Shown in pieces: positions 55,155-64,000 of a stretch of 64,000 bases of DNA. The translations under genes were made by a program, and so were the position numbers. This DNA is from Streptomyces spiralis (GTDB lineage Bacteria > Actinomycetota > Actinomycetes > Streptomycetales > Streptomycetaceae): positions 124,001-188,000 of the forward strand of contig NZ_BNBC01000005.1 of assembly GCF_014654675.1 (NCBI RefSeq), given 5' to 3'. A model generated the notes under the pieces. It made no database searches, was not told the origin of the DNA, and saw nothing but the letters and a program-made list of their open reading frames with translations. How positions within the stretch are numbered: position 1 is the stretch's first letter; every line of letters begins with the position of its first letter.

Positions 55155-58100
55155 CTACTTCTCTGTCACGCCCGCCGAGTCGAACGTCGCCACCTCGTGC
55201 ATCGCTCGCGCCGTGCTCTGTACCAGCGGCAGGGCGAGCAGGGCGCCTGTGCCTTCGCCGAGGCGGAGGTCGAGGTCGACCAGGGGGCGCAGGCCGAGCT
55301 TGTTCAGGGCGGCGACGTGACCCGGTTCGGCGCTGCGGTGGCCGGCGATGCAGGCCGCGAGCACCTCGGGGGCGATCGCGCGGGCCACCAGCGCGGCGGC
55401 ACCGGCGCTGACGCCGTCCAGGATCACCGGCGTACGCAGCGAGGCGCCGCCGAGGAGCAGGCCGACCATGGCCGCGTGCTCGAAGCCGCCGATCGCGGCC
55501 AGCACTCCGATGGGGTCGGCCGGGTCGGGCTGGTGGAGTTCCAGGGCGCGGCGGACGACCTCGGTCTTGCGGGCCAGGGTCTCGTCGTTGATGCCCGTGC
55601 CCCGGCCGGTGACCTCGGCCGGGTCGGCTCCGGTGTAGACGGAGATGAGGGCCGCGGACGCGGTGGTGTTCGCGATGCCCATCTCGCCGGTGAGCAGCGC
55701 CTTGTTGCCCGCCGCGACCAGGTCGCGGGCGGTCTCGATGCCGACCTCGATGGCCTTCTTGGCCTCCTCGCGGGTCATCGCGGTGCCGGTGGTCATGTCG
55801 GACGTGCCCGCGCGCACCTTGCGCGGCAGCAGGCCGGGCGTGGCCGGGAGGTCGGCTGCGACGCCCACGTCGATCACGCAGACCTCGGCGCCCACCTGGG
55901 CCGCGAAGGCGTTGCAGACCGCTCCCCCGCCGAGGAAGTTGGCCACCATCTGGGCGGTGACCTCCTGCGGCCAGGGGGTGACGCCCTGGGCGTGCACTCC
56001 GTGGTCGCCGGCGAAGATGGCAACGGCCGCGGGCTCGGGGATCGGCGGCGGGCACTGCCGGGACAGCCCGGACAGCTGGGCGGAGATGATCTCCAGCATG
56101 CCCAGCGCGCCGGCCGGCTTGGTCATGCGCTTCTGCCGCTCCCAGGCCTCGCCGAGCGCCTTGGCGTCGAGCGGGCGGATCTGGGCCACGGTCTCGGCGA
56201 GCAGGTCGTGCGGCTCCTCACCGGGCAGGGCGCGACGGCCGTACGTCTCCTCGTGGACCACCCAGGACAGCGGGCGGCGCTTGGACCAGCCGGCCTGCAT
56301 CAGCTCGGGCTCGTCCGGGAACTCGTCGACGTATCCGACGCACAGGTAGGCGATGACCTCCAGGTGCTCGGGCAGGCCGAGGGCGCGGACCATCTCACGC
56401 TCGTCGAAGAAGCTGACCCAGCCGACACCGAGGCCCTCGGCGCGGGCGGCGAGCCAGAGGTTCTCCACCGCGAGCGCGGCGGAGTACGGCGCCATCTGCG
56501 GCTGGGTGTGCCGGCCGAGGGTGTGGCGGCCGCCGCGGGTGGGGTCGGCGGTGACGACGATGTTCACCGGGGTGTCGAGGATGGCCTCGATCTTCAGTTC
56601 CTTGAACTGCTTGGCCCGGCCCTTCGGCAGCGACTTGGCGTACGCGTCGCGCTGGCGCATGGCCAGTTCGTGCATCGCGCGACGGGTGTCGGCGGAGCGG
56701 ATGACGACGAAGTCCCACGGCTGGGAGTGGCCGACGGACGGGGCCGTGTGCGCGGCCTCCAGGACGCGGAGCAGCACCTCGTGCGGGATCGGGTCGCTGC
56801 GGAAGCCGTTGCGGATGTCGCGGCGTTCGCGCATCACCTTGAGCACGGCCTCGCGCTCGGCCTCGTCGTAGCCGGGCGCGGCCGGGCCGGTGGACTGTCG
56901 TGCTTCCGCCACTGCGGCCGTGCCCTCTTCCTGGTGCTCTTCCTGGTCGGCGACCTGGGTGTCCAGGTCGTCCGCGTGCTGGACCACCGCCGGGTCCGGC
57001 TCCTCGCCGGCCGCGGCGGGAACGGTGTCGCCGTCGCGGGGGGCGGGGACCATGGCGACCGGGTCCTGCGAGGTCCCCTCGGCGGGCCGCGGCTGGGGTT
57101 CCTGAGCGGCCTCCGGCTGCTGCTCGGTCTGGGCCTGGGGCTGCGGCGCGGTCTGGGCCTGCGCTTCGGGCTGGGCCTGCGGCTGGTCCGTCGGGACGAC
57201 GAGCGGGTGCGGGGGCGTCGGGGCCAGGTGCGGGGTGGTCGGCACGGTGCCCTCGACCGGCACGAACTGCCCCAGCGGCAGGCCGGGTTGGGCCTGGGCC
57301 GGAACACTGCTGGGGAGCGGGGCGCCCTCGGGGGAGGCCGCGGCAGGCGCCGGTGCGGGCGCGGATGCGTGCTCCGCGGGTGCCTGCTCCGTGGTGAGGG
57401 GTGTGTCGCTGTGCGGGGCTTCAGGGGCTGCCTGGGCCTCGGGGTGTGCCTCGGTGTGTGCCTCTTGATGTCCCTCGGGGGTCACGGGAGCCTCGGCGGC
57501 TGCCGGCACCTGGGCCACGGCGGCTGCCTCGTCGGCCGGGGCCGCTGCGGGAACCACCGACCGGTCCTGCTCTGCGGCCGTGTCGTGGCCGGCCGAAGGC
57601 TCGCCTTCGGCCGACGCCGTCGGCTCGACCGCACCCTCGGCCTCAGGGTGGAGCGTGGCCTCGGGCTGGGGTACGGGGACGGGCGCGACCTCCGGCTGCG
57701 GGATCGTCTCCGTGACGGACGCGTCCACGGGGAGCTGCTCGGGGGCGGGAGCCTGCTCGGCAGGAGCCTCCACCGGTCCGGTGACCTGCACGCCGTCCGT
57801 GGCCTGCGCGGCTTCCGTGAGCTGCGCGCCTTCGGGAGCCTGCACGCCCTCCGGACCGTGAGCGGCCTCGGGAACCTCCTCCGCCTCGACGGCCTGCGGG
57901 GGGCGGGTCGCCTCGGGCGCCTGCCCACCGTGCGTGGACTGCGCGTCTTCCGGAGCCGGGTCGGCCTCCGCGGCGGGCGTGTCCGGGGCCTGGTCCGGCT
58001 CCGCTGCCGGTACGGACTCGGCCGAAGGCCCCACATACCCGGCGCCGGGCACCTGGGCGTCCGAGACGCCGTGGGCACCCACCGGCTCCTGGCCGGCGCC

Positions 58101-58919
58101 GGAAGCGTGCACGCCGTCCACGCCGCCCGTGCCTTCGGTCACCTGCGCGAACTCCGCGCCGTCAGCCTCGTGCGCGGCCTGTACGTCGTCCTGCACGCCC
58201 GTCTGGTCCTGGGGCGGTTGGCCGCCCTCCGAGGCGTATCCAGCAGCGGGCACGGCGGCGCCTGCCTGGGCCGCGAGCCGGGCCACGGCGGCCTGGGCCG
58301 CACCGACCGGCTCGCCGTCACCCGGAACAACCGTTTCCGCAGCCGCAACCGTCGCCCCCACCGGAGGCACCACGGGCGCCTGCACGCTCTGTGCGGTCTG
58401 CACGCCCCAGGGAGCGGCGCCCTGCGGGGCCGTCTCCGGCTGCTGCTGGACGTCGAGGTACTCGGGCCCGACGGTGGGCGGCCCGGAGTGCCGGACCGGT
58501 GCGCCCGCGGGGCCGCGGTCGGCCAGGGAGCGGACCGGGCTCGCGGAGACGTCGGGGATGGGCGGGCCGAGGTGCAGGGGCCGCCGCGGGGGCGTCGCCG
58601 CGGCGGGCATGGCAGGCGCGACGTGGGGCGTGGCGGTCGGGTCGGGGTGCAGTACGCCGCCGAGGTCGACGGAGCCGCTGTCCCGGCCGGCGATTTCGTG
58701 CGGGCCCGGCTGGTGGACGGCCTCGACGACCGGCTCCGGGGCGGGCGGGGGCACTTCGTTGCCCCACGCGCCCTGGGAACCGGGCAGCAGCAGCTCTTCG
58801 TCCTCGACGGCAGACTCGGAGAGGTAGGTGTACGCACCGTGCGCGGGGACGCCCGGCTGCTCCACCATGCCTGCGCTCTCCGGCTGCCCCTCGCCCGGGA
58901 CCTGGCCGGTGTCGGTCAT
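55155..58919 (-). CDS. cobT: BluB-CobT fusion with giant low-complexity N-terminus
   Basis: This 1254-aa protein has three parts. Residues 1 to about 680 are Pro/Ala/Glu/Gln/Val-rich and look disordered. About 680-910 is a BluB-like flavin enzyme (ERRDIRNGFRSDPIPHEVL, APSVGHSQPWDFVVIR) that would make dimethylbenzimidazole. About 915-1254 is CobT, which transfers it to nicotinate mononucleotide, with GDHGVHAQGV and the catalytic Glu in LRLGEGTGALLALPLV. BluB-CobT fusions are known in actinobacteria. The long extension is unusual. The ATG at 58919 follows GAGGGG. Confidence 0.88.
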   Translation of the reverse strand: MTDTGQVPGEGQPESAGMVEQPGVPAHGAYTYLSESAVEDEELLLPGSQGAWGNEVPPPAPEPVVEAVHQPGPHEIAGRDSGSVDLGGVLHPDPTATPHVAPAMPAAATPPRRPLHLGPPIPDVSASPVRSLADRGPAGAPVRHSGPPTVGPEYLDVQQQPETAPQGAAPWGVQTAQSVQAPVVPPVGATVAAAETVVPGDGEPVGAAQAAVARLAAQAGAAVPAAGYASEGGQPPQDQTGVQDDVQAAHEADGAEFAQVTEGTGGVDGVHASGAGQEPVGAHGVSDAQVPGAGYVGPSAESVPAAEPDQAPDTPAAEADPAPEDAQSTHGGQAPEATRPPQAVEAEEVPEAAHGPEGVQAPEGAQLTEAAQATDGVQVTGPVEAPAEQAPAPEQLPVDASVTETIPQPEVAPVPVPQPEATLHPEAEGAVEPTASAEGEPSAGHDTAAEQDRSVVPAAAPADEAAAVAQVPAAAEAPVTPEGHQEAHTEAHPEAQAAPEAPHSDTPLTTEQAPAEHASAPAPAPAAASPEGAPLPSSVPAQAQPGLPLGQFVPVEGTVPTTPHLAPTPPHPLVVPTDQPQAQPEAQAQTAPQPQAQTEQQPEAAQEPQPRPAEGTSQDPVAMVPAPRDGDTVPAAAGEEPDPAVVQHADDLDTQVADQEEHQEEGTAAVAEARQSTGPAAPGYDEAEREAVLKVMRERRDIRNGFRSDPIPHEVLLRVLEAAHTAPSVGHSQPWDFVVIRSADTRRAMHELAMRQRDAYAKSLPKGRAKQFKELKIEAILDTPVNIVVTADPTRGGRHTLGRHTQPQMAPYSAALAVENLWLAARAEGLGVGWVSFFDEREMVRALGLPEHLEVIAYLCVGYVDEFPDEPELMQAGWSKRRPLSWVVHEETYGRRALPGEEPHDLLAETVAQIRPLDAKALGEAWERQKRMTKPAGALGMLEIISAQLSGLSRQCPPPIPEPAAVAIFAGDHGVHAQGVTPWPQEVTAQMVANFLGGGAVCNAFAAQVGAEVCVIDVGVAADLPATPGLLPRKVRAGTSDMTTGTAMTREEAKKAIEVGIETARDLVAAGNKALLTGEMGIANTTASAALISVYTGADPAEVTGRGTGINDETLARKTEVVRRALELHQPDPADPIGVLAAIGGFEHAAMVGLLLGGASLRTPVILDGVSAGAAALVARAIAPEVLAACIAGHRSAEPGHVAALNKLGLRPLVDLDLRLGEGTGALLALPLVQSTARAMHEVATFDSAGVTEK

Positions 58920-59265
58920 GCGTACCCCTCGCCCATCGGTTAGTGCTTCTACGACCAGCTCACCGGGAACGGCGCACCGACCGCCCCCCAGTGAAGAACG
59001 AGCGTCCCCGCCCGGCGGCACGAACGACCCGCCCGTAAAAGGCGACAAAGCCATTGAGTGGCATTGTCGCGGTCGTTCGGCCGCGGCGACAGCGTGATCC
59101 GCCATGGTCCGCTGTGGACTGCGCCACGTTGCGCGTCCCCTGGTTCTGCCGTACCACACCCACCGCAAAACGGACGGGTTTTCCGGACATTGACGAACGA
59201 AGTTCCGGACCACCCAGTGCGGTACAACGATCGGCCAGCCTACCGCGCGCGGTACGACGATCCGA
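58920..59265. other. Intergenic region between cbiET and the bluB-cobT fusion
   Basis: These 346 bases contain no gene. I looked on the minus strand for a cobalamin riboswitch and did not find its conserved B12 box. Only a short hairpin-prone stretch with GCCATTGAGTGGC (59049-59061) stands out. Promoters for the fusion gene are expected here. Confidence 0.4.
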
Positions 59266-60486
59266 TCACGGGGCGCGGTCGGGGAGCACACCGCAGAGCA
59301 GGAAAGCGACGCTCCGCTCCCTCTCCGTCCAGGCGCGGGTGTCGAGTTCGACGGACTGCAGCAGGGCGCATTCGACCTGGTAGCCGTGCTCGGTGAGGTC
59401 GCGGCCGACGAGTTCGGCGGCGTCGCGGTTGGAGGCGTGCGCGACGATGCGCTGCGGGCGCCGGTCGGCGACCGCGGAGACCACGGCGGCTCCCCCGCCC
59501 CCGACACGGACGACGTCCGGTTCGGGCAGGTTCTCCAGGATGTGCGGGGCGTTGCCCTGCACCACTTGCAGCTGGACGCCGAAGCGGCGTGCGGTGGCCT
59601 CGGTGCGGGCGCAGGACTCCGGGTCGCGGTCGACGGCGATGACGGCGGCGCCGCCGCGGGCGGCCTCGGTGGCGAACGCCCCGCTGCCGCAGCCGATGTC
59701 CCAGACGAGGTCGCCGACGCGCGGTCCCAGCCGGGCGAGCTGAGCGGCCCTCAGCAGATCCGTTTCTCCCTCGCCGAGCGGGCCGCCGTGGGAGGCGTAG
59801 GAGGCGGCGGGCTGGGTCCAGCCGCGCGGTCCGGCGGCGGGGTCGCGTCCGGCGATCCAGCCGCCGCCCTCACCGGCCCCGGCCCGGCCGCCGATGACGA
59901 TGACGACGTTGGGGTCGCGCCAGGTGTGGTCGGCGGCCTTGTCGGAGGTGACGACGGTGACCTGTTCGCGTTCGGTGCCGAGTTCCTCGCAGATGACGAA
60001 GGTGCGGTGCACGCCGTCGAGGAGCAGGCCCAGTTCGGCCGGTCCGGCGCCGGGCGCGGTCAGCACGGCGACCTTGGTGTGGGCTCGGCATACGTTCACC
60101 GCGCGTCGCAGGGTGCGCTTGTGTGCGACGACCACCTGTGCGTCGTCCCAGGGCATTCCGGCCCGGGCGAAGGCGGCGGCCACGGAGGAGACGGCGGGGA
60201 CGACCTCGACCTCGAGGCCGAACTCCGGCGCGCGCAGGGTTCGTACCACCCCGAAGAAGGCCGGGTCGCCGTCGGCGAGCACCACGGCGGTGCCCCGGTG
60301 GGCGGCGATACGGCGGGCGGCGAGGGCGACGCTGCCGAGGCGGATCCGCTCGGCCGACGGCGGCACCTCGGGCAGCGCCAGGTGGTGGGCGGCGCCCGCC
60401 ACCAGCGTGGCGGCGCCGAGTGCGCCGCGCGCCGCCTCGGTCAGCGGCGAACCGTCCCAGCCGATCACCGTGACCCGGTCGGCCAT
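59266..60486 (-). CDS. cobL: Precorrin-6Y C5,15-methyltransferase (CbiE-CbiT fusion)
   Basis: This 406-aa protein joins two methylases. The N-terminal CbiE half includes VTVIGWDGSPL, AVVLADGDPAFFG and VVPAVSSVAAAFAR. The C-terminal CbiT half has the SAM-binding motif LVWDIGCGSGAFATEAAR and VIAVDRDPESC. It methylates C5 and C15 of the corrin ring and decarboxylates the side chain. The ATG at 60486 is well placed. It is the first of three leftward cobalamin genes here. Confidence 0.94.
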   Translation of the reverse strand: MADRVTVIGWDGSPLTEAARGALGAATLVAGAAHHLALPEVPPSAERIRLGSVALAARRIAAHRGTAVVLADGDPAFFGVVRTLRAPEFGLEVEVVPAVSSVAAAFARAGMPWDDAQVVVAHKRTLRRAVNVCRAHTKVAVLTAPGAGPAELGLLLDGVHRTFVICEELGTEREQVTVVTSDKAADHTWRDPNVVIVIGGRAGAGEGGGWIAGRDPAAGPRGWTQPAASYASHGGPLGEGETDLLRAAQLARLGPRVGDLVWDIGCGSGAFATEAARGGAAVIAVDRDPESCARTEATARRFGVQLQVVQGNAPHILENLPEPDVVRVGGGGAAVVSAVADRRPQRIVAHASNRDAAELVGRDLTEHGYQVECALLQSVELDTRAWTERERSVAFLLCGVLPDRAP

Positions 60487-60636
60487 CGTCGTCAGTCTCC
60501 TGGGGGTCTTCTCAGGGTGTTGTTCGCGCCGGTCGTCAGGGCGACCCGCAAGGCGGCCCCGTGAGAGTACCCCGGTTCGGTCGTGCGCCGGAGCGCGGGG
60601 CGGGGCGCGTCGCCGACGGTTGTCGCCGGATCACCG

Positions 60637-61275
60637 TCAGTTCCAGTCGGCGTACGACGTGAAGCCGCCGGTGTCCGCCAGCTGCTCGCCCACGCCCTCC
60701 AGGTCCTCGGGCAGCAGGCTCCAGACGATGAGGTCGGTGCGTACGTCGGTCCACTCGCCGTCCCCGTTCCTGCTGCGGGCCATCCAGGCGCCGCGCAGCA
60801 CTCCCTCGCTGATGCAGCCGATCTTCTGGGCGACCTGCTGGGAGGCGGTGTTGTCGGCGGCGGTGCGCAGCTCCAGGCGCTCGAACCCGCGGTCCTGGAA
60901 GACCCACTGGGCGGTGGCGAGCGCTGCCTCGGAGGCGTAGCCCTCGCCGCGGGCCCAGGGGGCGACGACGTAGGCGATCTCGGTGGAGCGCACCCGCCAG
61001 TCGGTGTTGCTCAGATGGACCGTGCCGACCAGGCGCTGGGTGAGGAACTCGTCGACCGCGAAGACTATGCCGCGGCCCTCCGCCCGTTCGGCGGGGGCGA
61101 GTTCGGTGATCCAGGCGCGGGCGTCGGCCTCGGTGTAGGGGTGGGGCACGGAGGTCCAGGCGGTGACCAGCTCGTCGTTCATCATCTCGGCGAAGGCCTC
61201 GATGTCCGACTCCTCGAAGGGGCGCAGGACCAACCGCTCCGTGCTGATGGAGACGTTGGGGAAGGTGCTCGTCAT
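60637..61275 (-). CDS. RimJ/RimL-type GNAT acetyltransferase
   Basis: This 212-aa protein follows the RimJ/RimL pattern: STERLVLRPFEESDIEAFAEMM at the start, the acetyl-CoA loop VVAPWARGEGYASEAAL, and ERLELRTAADNTASQQVAQKIGC before the last strands. It may N-acetylate a protein terminus or small amine. The ATG at 61275 is chosen. It stands alone between the cobalamin and methionine-transport genes. Confidence 0.88.
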   Translation of the reverse strand: MTSTFPNVSISTERLVLRPFEESDIEAFAEMMNDELVTAWTSVPHPYTEADARAWITELAPAERAEGRGIVFAVDEFLTQRLVGTVHLSNTDWRVRSTEIAYVVAPWARGEGYASEAALATAQWVFQDRGFERLELRTAADNTASQQVAQKIGCISEGVLRGAWMARSRNGDGEWTDVRTDLIVWSLLPEDLEGVGEQLADTGGFTSYADWN

Positions 61276-61354
61276 GCGCCGCTCCGTAACCTTCGGTGAA
61301 CCTTCAGGGACTGCTGAACTGCCCAGCATGCAGCATGGAAGCACCGGAACGCAC

Positions 61355-61391
61355 CACGGGGTCCACCCCTGATGAGGGAGTGGACCCCGTG
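61355..61391 (-). terminator. Terminator of the metNIQ operon
   Basis: A perfect 12-bp stem (CACGGGGTCCAC and its complement) with an additional CCCT/AGGG inner pairing lies 31 bases past the metQ stop. Confidence 0.8.
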
Positions 61392-61421
61392 CGGGCCGGC
61401 CGGGCGGTGACGGTGTTCCGG

Positions 61422-62258
61422 TCAGAACGCCGGGATGACCGCGCCGTCGTACTTGTCCTCGATGAACTTCTTCACCTCGGGCGAGGTGAGCAGCTCGGCG
61501 AGCTTCTTCACGCGCGGGTCGTTCTCGTTGCCCTTCTTCACGGCGAGGAAGTTGGCGTACGGGTTGCCCGTGGCGGACTCGGCGACGAGCGCGTCCTTGG
61601 CCGGGGAGAGCTTGGCCTCCAGGGCGTAGTTGCCGTTGATCACCGCGGCGTCGACGTCACCGAGGGAGCGCGGCAGCTGGGCCGCCTCCAGCTCCTTGAA
61701 CTTGACGTCCTTGGGGTTGGAGGTGACGTCCTTGGGGGTCGCCTCGTATCCGGCGCCGGCCTTCAGCTTGATGACGCCGTTGGCCTCCAGCAGCTTCAGC
61801 GCGCGGGCCTCGTTGGTGGTGTCGTTGGGGAGGGCGATCGTGGCGCCCTTCCCGAGGTCCGCGAGCTTCTTGACGCTCTTGGAGTAGACGCCGAGCGGCT
61901 CCAGGTGCACGCTGCCGCCGGGCACCGGGACGATGTCGGTGCCGTTCTTCTTGTTGAAGTCGTCGAGGTACGGCTTGTGCTGGAAGTAGTTGGCGTCGAC
62001 CTGGCCCTGCTGCACGGCCGTGTTCGGGGTCACGTAGTCGGTGAACTCCTTGACCTCCAGCTTGAGGCCGGCCTTCTGCGCCAGGTGGTCCTTGACGTAG
62101 GTGAGGATCTCGCCCTGCGGGGTGGGAGTGGCGGCGACCGTCAGGGGGGCGTCGGCGTCCTTCTTGCCGGAGTCGGAACCCGAGCCGCAGGCGGAGAGCC
62201 CGAAGGTGAGGGCCCCGGCGGCCAGGACGGCGGTGGTGATCTTGGCGGTGTTACGCAC
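61422..62258 (-). CDS. metQ: D-methionine-type substrate-binding lipoprotein
   Basis: This 278-aa NlpA/MetQ-family lipoprotein has the lipobox LSAC with C24 as the lipidated residue. Family motifs include TPTPQGEILTYVKD, YFQHKPYLDDFN, LPNDTTNEARAL and the terminal FIEDKYDGAVIPAF. It captures methionine for the MetNI transporter. The GTG start follows AAGGAAAGG. A 138-base gap separates it from metI. Confidence 0.93.
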   Translation of the reverse strand: MRNTAKITTAVLAAGALTFGLSACGSGSDSGKKDADAPLTVAATPTPQGEILTYVKDHLAQKAGLKLEVKEFTDYVTPNTAVQQGQVDANYFQHKPYLDDFNKKNGTDIVPVPGGSVHLEPLGVYSKSVKKLADLGKGATIALPNDTTNEARALKLLEANGVIKLKAGAGYEATPKDVTSNPKDVKFKELEAAQLPRSLGDVDAAVINGNYALEAKLSPAKDALVAESATGNPYANFLAVKKGNENDPRVKKLAELLTSPEVKKFIEDKYDGAVIPAF

Positions 62259-62396
62259 GAAAAGTGCCTTTCCTTGGTGGTGCGGTCCCTTGGAACAAGG
62301 GGTGCCGGCGCGAAGCGCCGTCGTTGAGGGGTGGTGGTCGGGCGACGGGTGGGCGGACGGGGAGTCTTAGGGGAAGGTCGGAGAGCCGGGGCGGCG

Positions 62397-63134
62397 TCAG
62401 GCGACCTTGCCGACCTCGGCCGGCGCGGGCTCCTTGGCCTTGAGCAGCCGCAGCCTGGGCGCCGGGCCGGAGCGGCCGCCGCGCCGGTGCAGGGAGCGGG
62501 CGGCGAGGTCGCCGGCGAACTGGATGACGGAGATGACCACGGCGAGGATCGCCACGGTGATCCACATCAGCTGGCTCTCGAAGCGCTGGTAGCCGTAGCG
62601 GATGGCGATGTCGCCGAGGCCGCCGGCGCCGACGGTGCCGGCCATGGCGGAGTAGCCGATGAGGGCGACGACCGTGGTGGTGGTGGAGGAGATGAGGGAC
62701 GGCAGGGACTCCGGTACGAGCACCTTCCGTACGACGGTCCAGGTGTTGCCGCCCATCGACTGCACGGCCTCGACGAGCCCGCCGTCCACTTCGCGGACGG
62801 CCGTCTCGACCAGGCGCGCGAAGAAGGGGATGGCGCCGATGGCGAGCGGGACGATGGCGGCCTCGCGGCCGATGGTCGTCCCGGTGACCCAGCGGGTGAA
62901 GCTCATCAGCGCGACCATCAGGATGATGAACGGCATCGACCGGGCGATGTTCACGATCTGCCCGATGAGCTTGTTGGCGACCACGTTCTGAACCAGCCCG
63001 CCCTTGTCCGTCAGGACGAGCAGGATGCCGAGGGGAAGCCCGCCGACGACGGCGATGAGCGTGGACCAGCCGACCATGTAGAGCGTGTCCCAACACGCCT
63101 GGGACAGCAGCGGCTGCATCTCGGACCAGGTCAC
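62397..63134 (-). CDS. metI: Methionine ABC transporter permease
   Basis: This 245-aa permease has five membrane segments. The EAA-type loop is LVEAVQSMGGNTWTVVRKVLVPESLPSL, and VALIGYSAMAGTVGAGGLGDIAIRYGYQ is the MetI hallmark. The C-terminal cytoplasmic tail is basic. The GTG at 63134 overlaps the metN stop as GTGA, so the ATPase and permease are made together. Confidence 0.94.
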   Translation of the reverse strand: MTWSEMQPLLSQACWDTLYMVGWSTLIAVVGGLPLGILLVLTDKGGLVQNVVANKLIGQIVNIARSMPFIILMVALMSFTRWVTGTTIGREAAIVPLAIGAIPFFARLVETAVREVDGGLVEAVQSMGGNTWTVVRKVLVPESLPSLISSTTTTVVALIGYSAMAGTVGAGGLGDIAIRYGYQRFESQLMWITVAILAVVISVIQFAGDLAARSLHRRGGRSGPAPRLRLLKAKEPAPAEVGKVA

Positions 63135-64000
63135 AGCTCGGCACCTTCCTTGACCAGAACGGGCTTGTCGTCGCCCACGACGTCGATCTGCAGGCCCTGC
63201 TCGCGCAGGAAACCGATGGGCACGACGTTGTCCTCGTAGCGGCCGGGCAGTTCGATGCGCATCCGGCCGACCTGGAGGCCGCCGACGGTGTCGATGGCGG
63301 CGCCGAGGATCGATATGTCGATGTTGTAGGTGCGGGACAGCTGCGAGATGACGGGCTGGGTGGCGGCCTCGCCGTGGAAGGTGACGTCGACGACGGTCCG
63401 GTTCTCGCCGGTGGCGTCGCCGCCGACCGGGAAGAGCGCGGCGGCCAGCTGGGAGCCGGGGGTCGCGAGCAGCTCGCTCACCGTGCCGGACTCCACGATG
63501 CGGCCCCTCTCCATGAGCGCCGCGGAGTCGCAGATGGACTTCACGACGTCCATCTCGTGCGTGATGAGCAGGACGGTCAGGCCGAGCTGCCGGTTCAGGT
63601 CGCGCAGCAGCTGGAGGATGGAGCGGGTGGTCTCGGGGTCCAGGGCGCTGGTGGCCTCGTCGGAGAGCAGCACCTTGGGGTCGCCGGCCAGGGCGCGGGC
63701 GATGCCGACGCGCTGCTTCTGGCCGCCGGAGAGCTGGGCGGGGTAGGCGCCGGCCTTGTCGGCGAGGCCGACCAGGTCGAGCAGTTCGAGCGCCCTGCGG
63801 GAACGTTCCTTCCCCGACTTTCCGAGGATCTCCAGGGGCAGCTCGACGTTGTCCCGCACGGTGCGTGAGGACAGCAGGTTGAAGTGCTGGAAGACCATGC
63901 CGATCCGGCTGCGCGCCCGGCGGAGTTCCTTGCCGGCGCGCGGCCCGCGGCCGGCGAGGGCGGTGAGGTCCTGTCCGGCGACGGTGACCGTGCCGGCGGT
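63131..64000 (-). CDS. metN: Methionine ABC transporter ATPase, N-terminus cut by window end
   Basis: The 289 visible codons lack the Walker A region, which lies beyond the window. Present are the Q-loop MVFQHFNLL, signature LSGGQKQRVGIARAL and Walker B VLLSDEATSALD. The C-terminal NIL regulatory domain begins PVISQLSRTYNIDISILGAAI. The NIL domain lets MetN sense methionine and shut transport down. Its start and any S-adenosylmethionine riboswitch would be outside. Confidence 0.94.
   Translation of the reverse strand, partial: TAGTVTVAGQDLTALAGRGPRAGKELRRARSRIGMVFQHFNLLSSRTVRDNVELPLEILGKSGKERSRRALELLDLVGLADKAGAYPAQLSGGQKQRVGIARALAGDPKVLLSDEATSALDPETTRSILQLLRDLNRQLGLTVLLITHEMDVVKSICDSAALMERGRIVESGTVSELLATPGSQLAAALFPVGGDATGENRTVVDVTFHGEAATQPVISQLSRTYNIDISILGAAIDTVGGLQVGRMRIELPGRYEDNVVPIGFLREQGLQIDVVGDDKPVLVKEGAEL

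Noticed and set aside
53646..58943. A very long rightward open frame (over 1700 codons)
   Set aside because: It is antisense to the methylase and the BluB-CobT fusion. Its composition is the mirror of their GC-rich codons and it matches no family.
58920..59265. Possible cobalamin riboswitch in front of the corrinoid genes
   Set aside because: I could not find the conserved B12-box sequence on the minus strand in this gap or before the CysG-like gene.

Overview
The window is high-GC DNA with strong third-position G/C bias. Its gene order and protein sequences (SsgB, a CebR-type operator, the BluB-CobT fusion, the PIM lipid genes) point to a Streptomyces chromosome. It looks like core chromosome with a few accessory patches. 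I see no complete insertion sequence, prophage or CRISPR array.

Left part (1-32.7 kb). A partial STAND-type regulator opens the window. A long, mostly leftward run of housekeeping genes follows: rpsD, rarA, a VKOR-family thiol oxidase, hisS and a metallo-hydrolase. Two rightward genes come next (a membrane cyclophilin and a DUF349 protein), then relA, apt, secF-secD-yajC, ruvC-ruvA-ruvB, a YebC-type regulator and pdxS-pdxT. Two poorly characterised membrane proteins precede the phosphatidylinositol-mannoside genes (pgsA, patA, pimA). An atypical EF-G-like GTPase and a 551-aa membrane protein lie between these genes and the HIT protein plus thrS, which sit beside the PIM genes in mycobacteria. 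Overlapping stop/start codons (secF/apt, ruvC/ruvA, pgsA/patA/pimA) indicate translationally coupled operons.

Middle (32.7-41.5 kb). This is the accessory part. It starts with a 680-base repeat-rich gap. A two-gene unit follows, with a DUF4365-like PD-(D/E)XK protein and an unknown 409-aa partner, divergent from a DEDDh exonuclease. Next is a secreted glycoside hydrolase with a cellulose-binding module behind a promoter that abuts a perfect CebR-type operator. Two identical tRNA-Val(CAC) genes then bracket a 2.6-kb stretch. It holds an SRPBCC gene and a sugar-binding lipoprotein gene broken by three indels and joined to the tail of another gene.

Right part (41.5-64 kb). It holds a PGPGW membrane protein, the sporulation gene ssgB, an ABATE/CGNR regulator, small membrane proteins, a DsbA-like oxidoreductase, acetyltransferases and a pabB-pabC pair. 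A five-gene tRNA cluster (Gly, Cys, three Val) follows, then a kinase-fold protein, a membrane Ser/Thr kinase and a SpoU-type methyltransferase. Three leftward cobalamin genes (a CysG-type fusion, a BluB-CobT fusion with a ~680-residue low-complexity extension, and CbiE-CbiT) come next. The metNIQ methionine importer ends the window, with metN cut by its edge.

Most functions come from recognisable motifs and gene order read by eye. No database search was run. Start sites were chosen from Shine-Dalgarno spacing, family length and overlap with neighbours.
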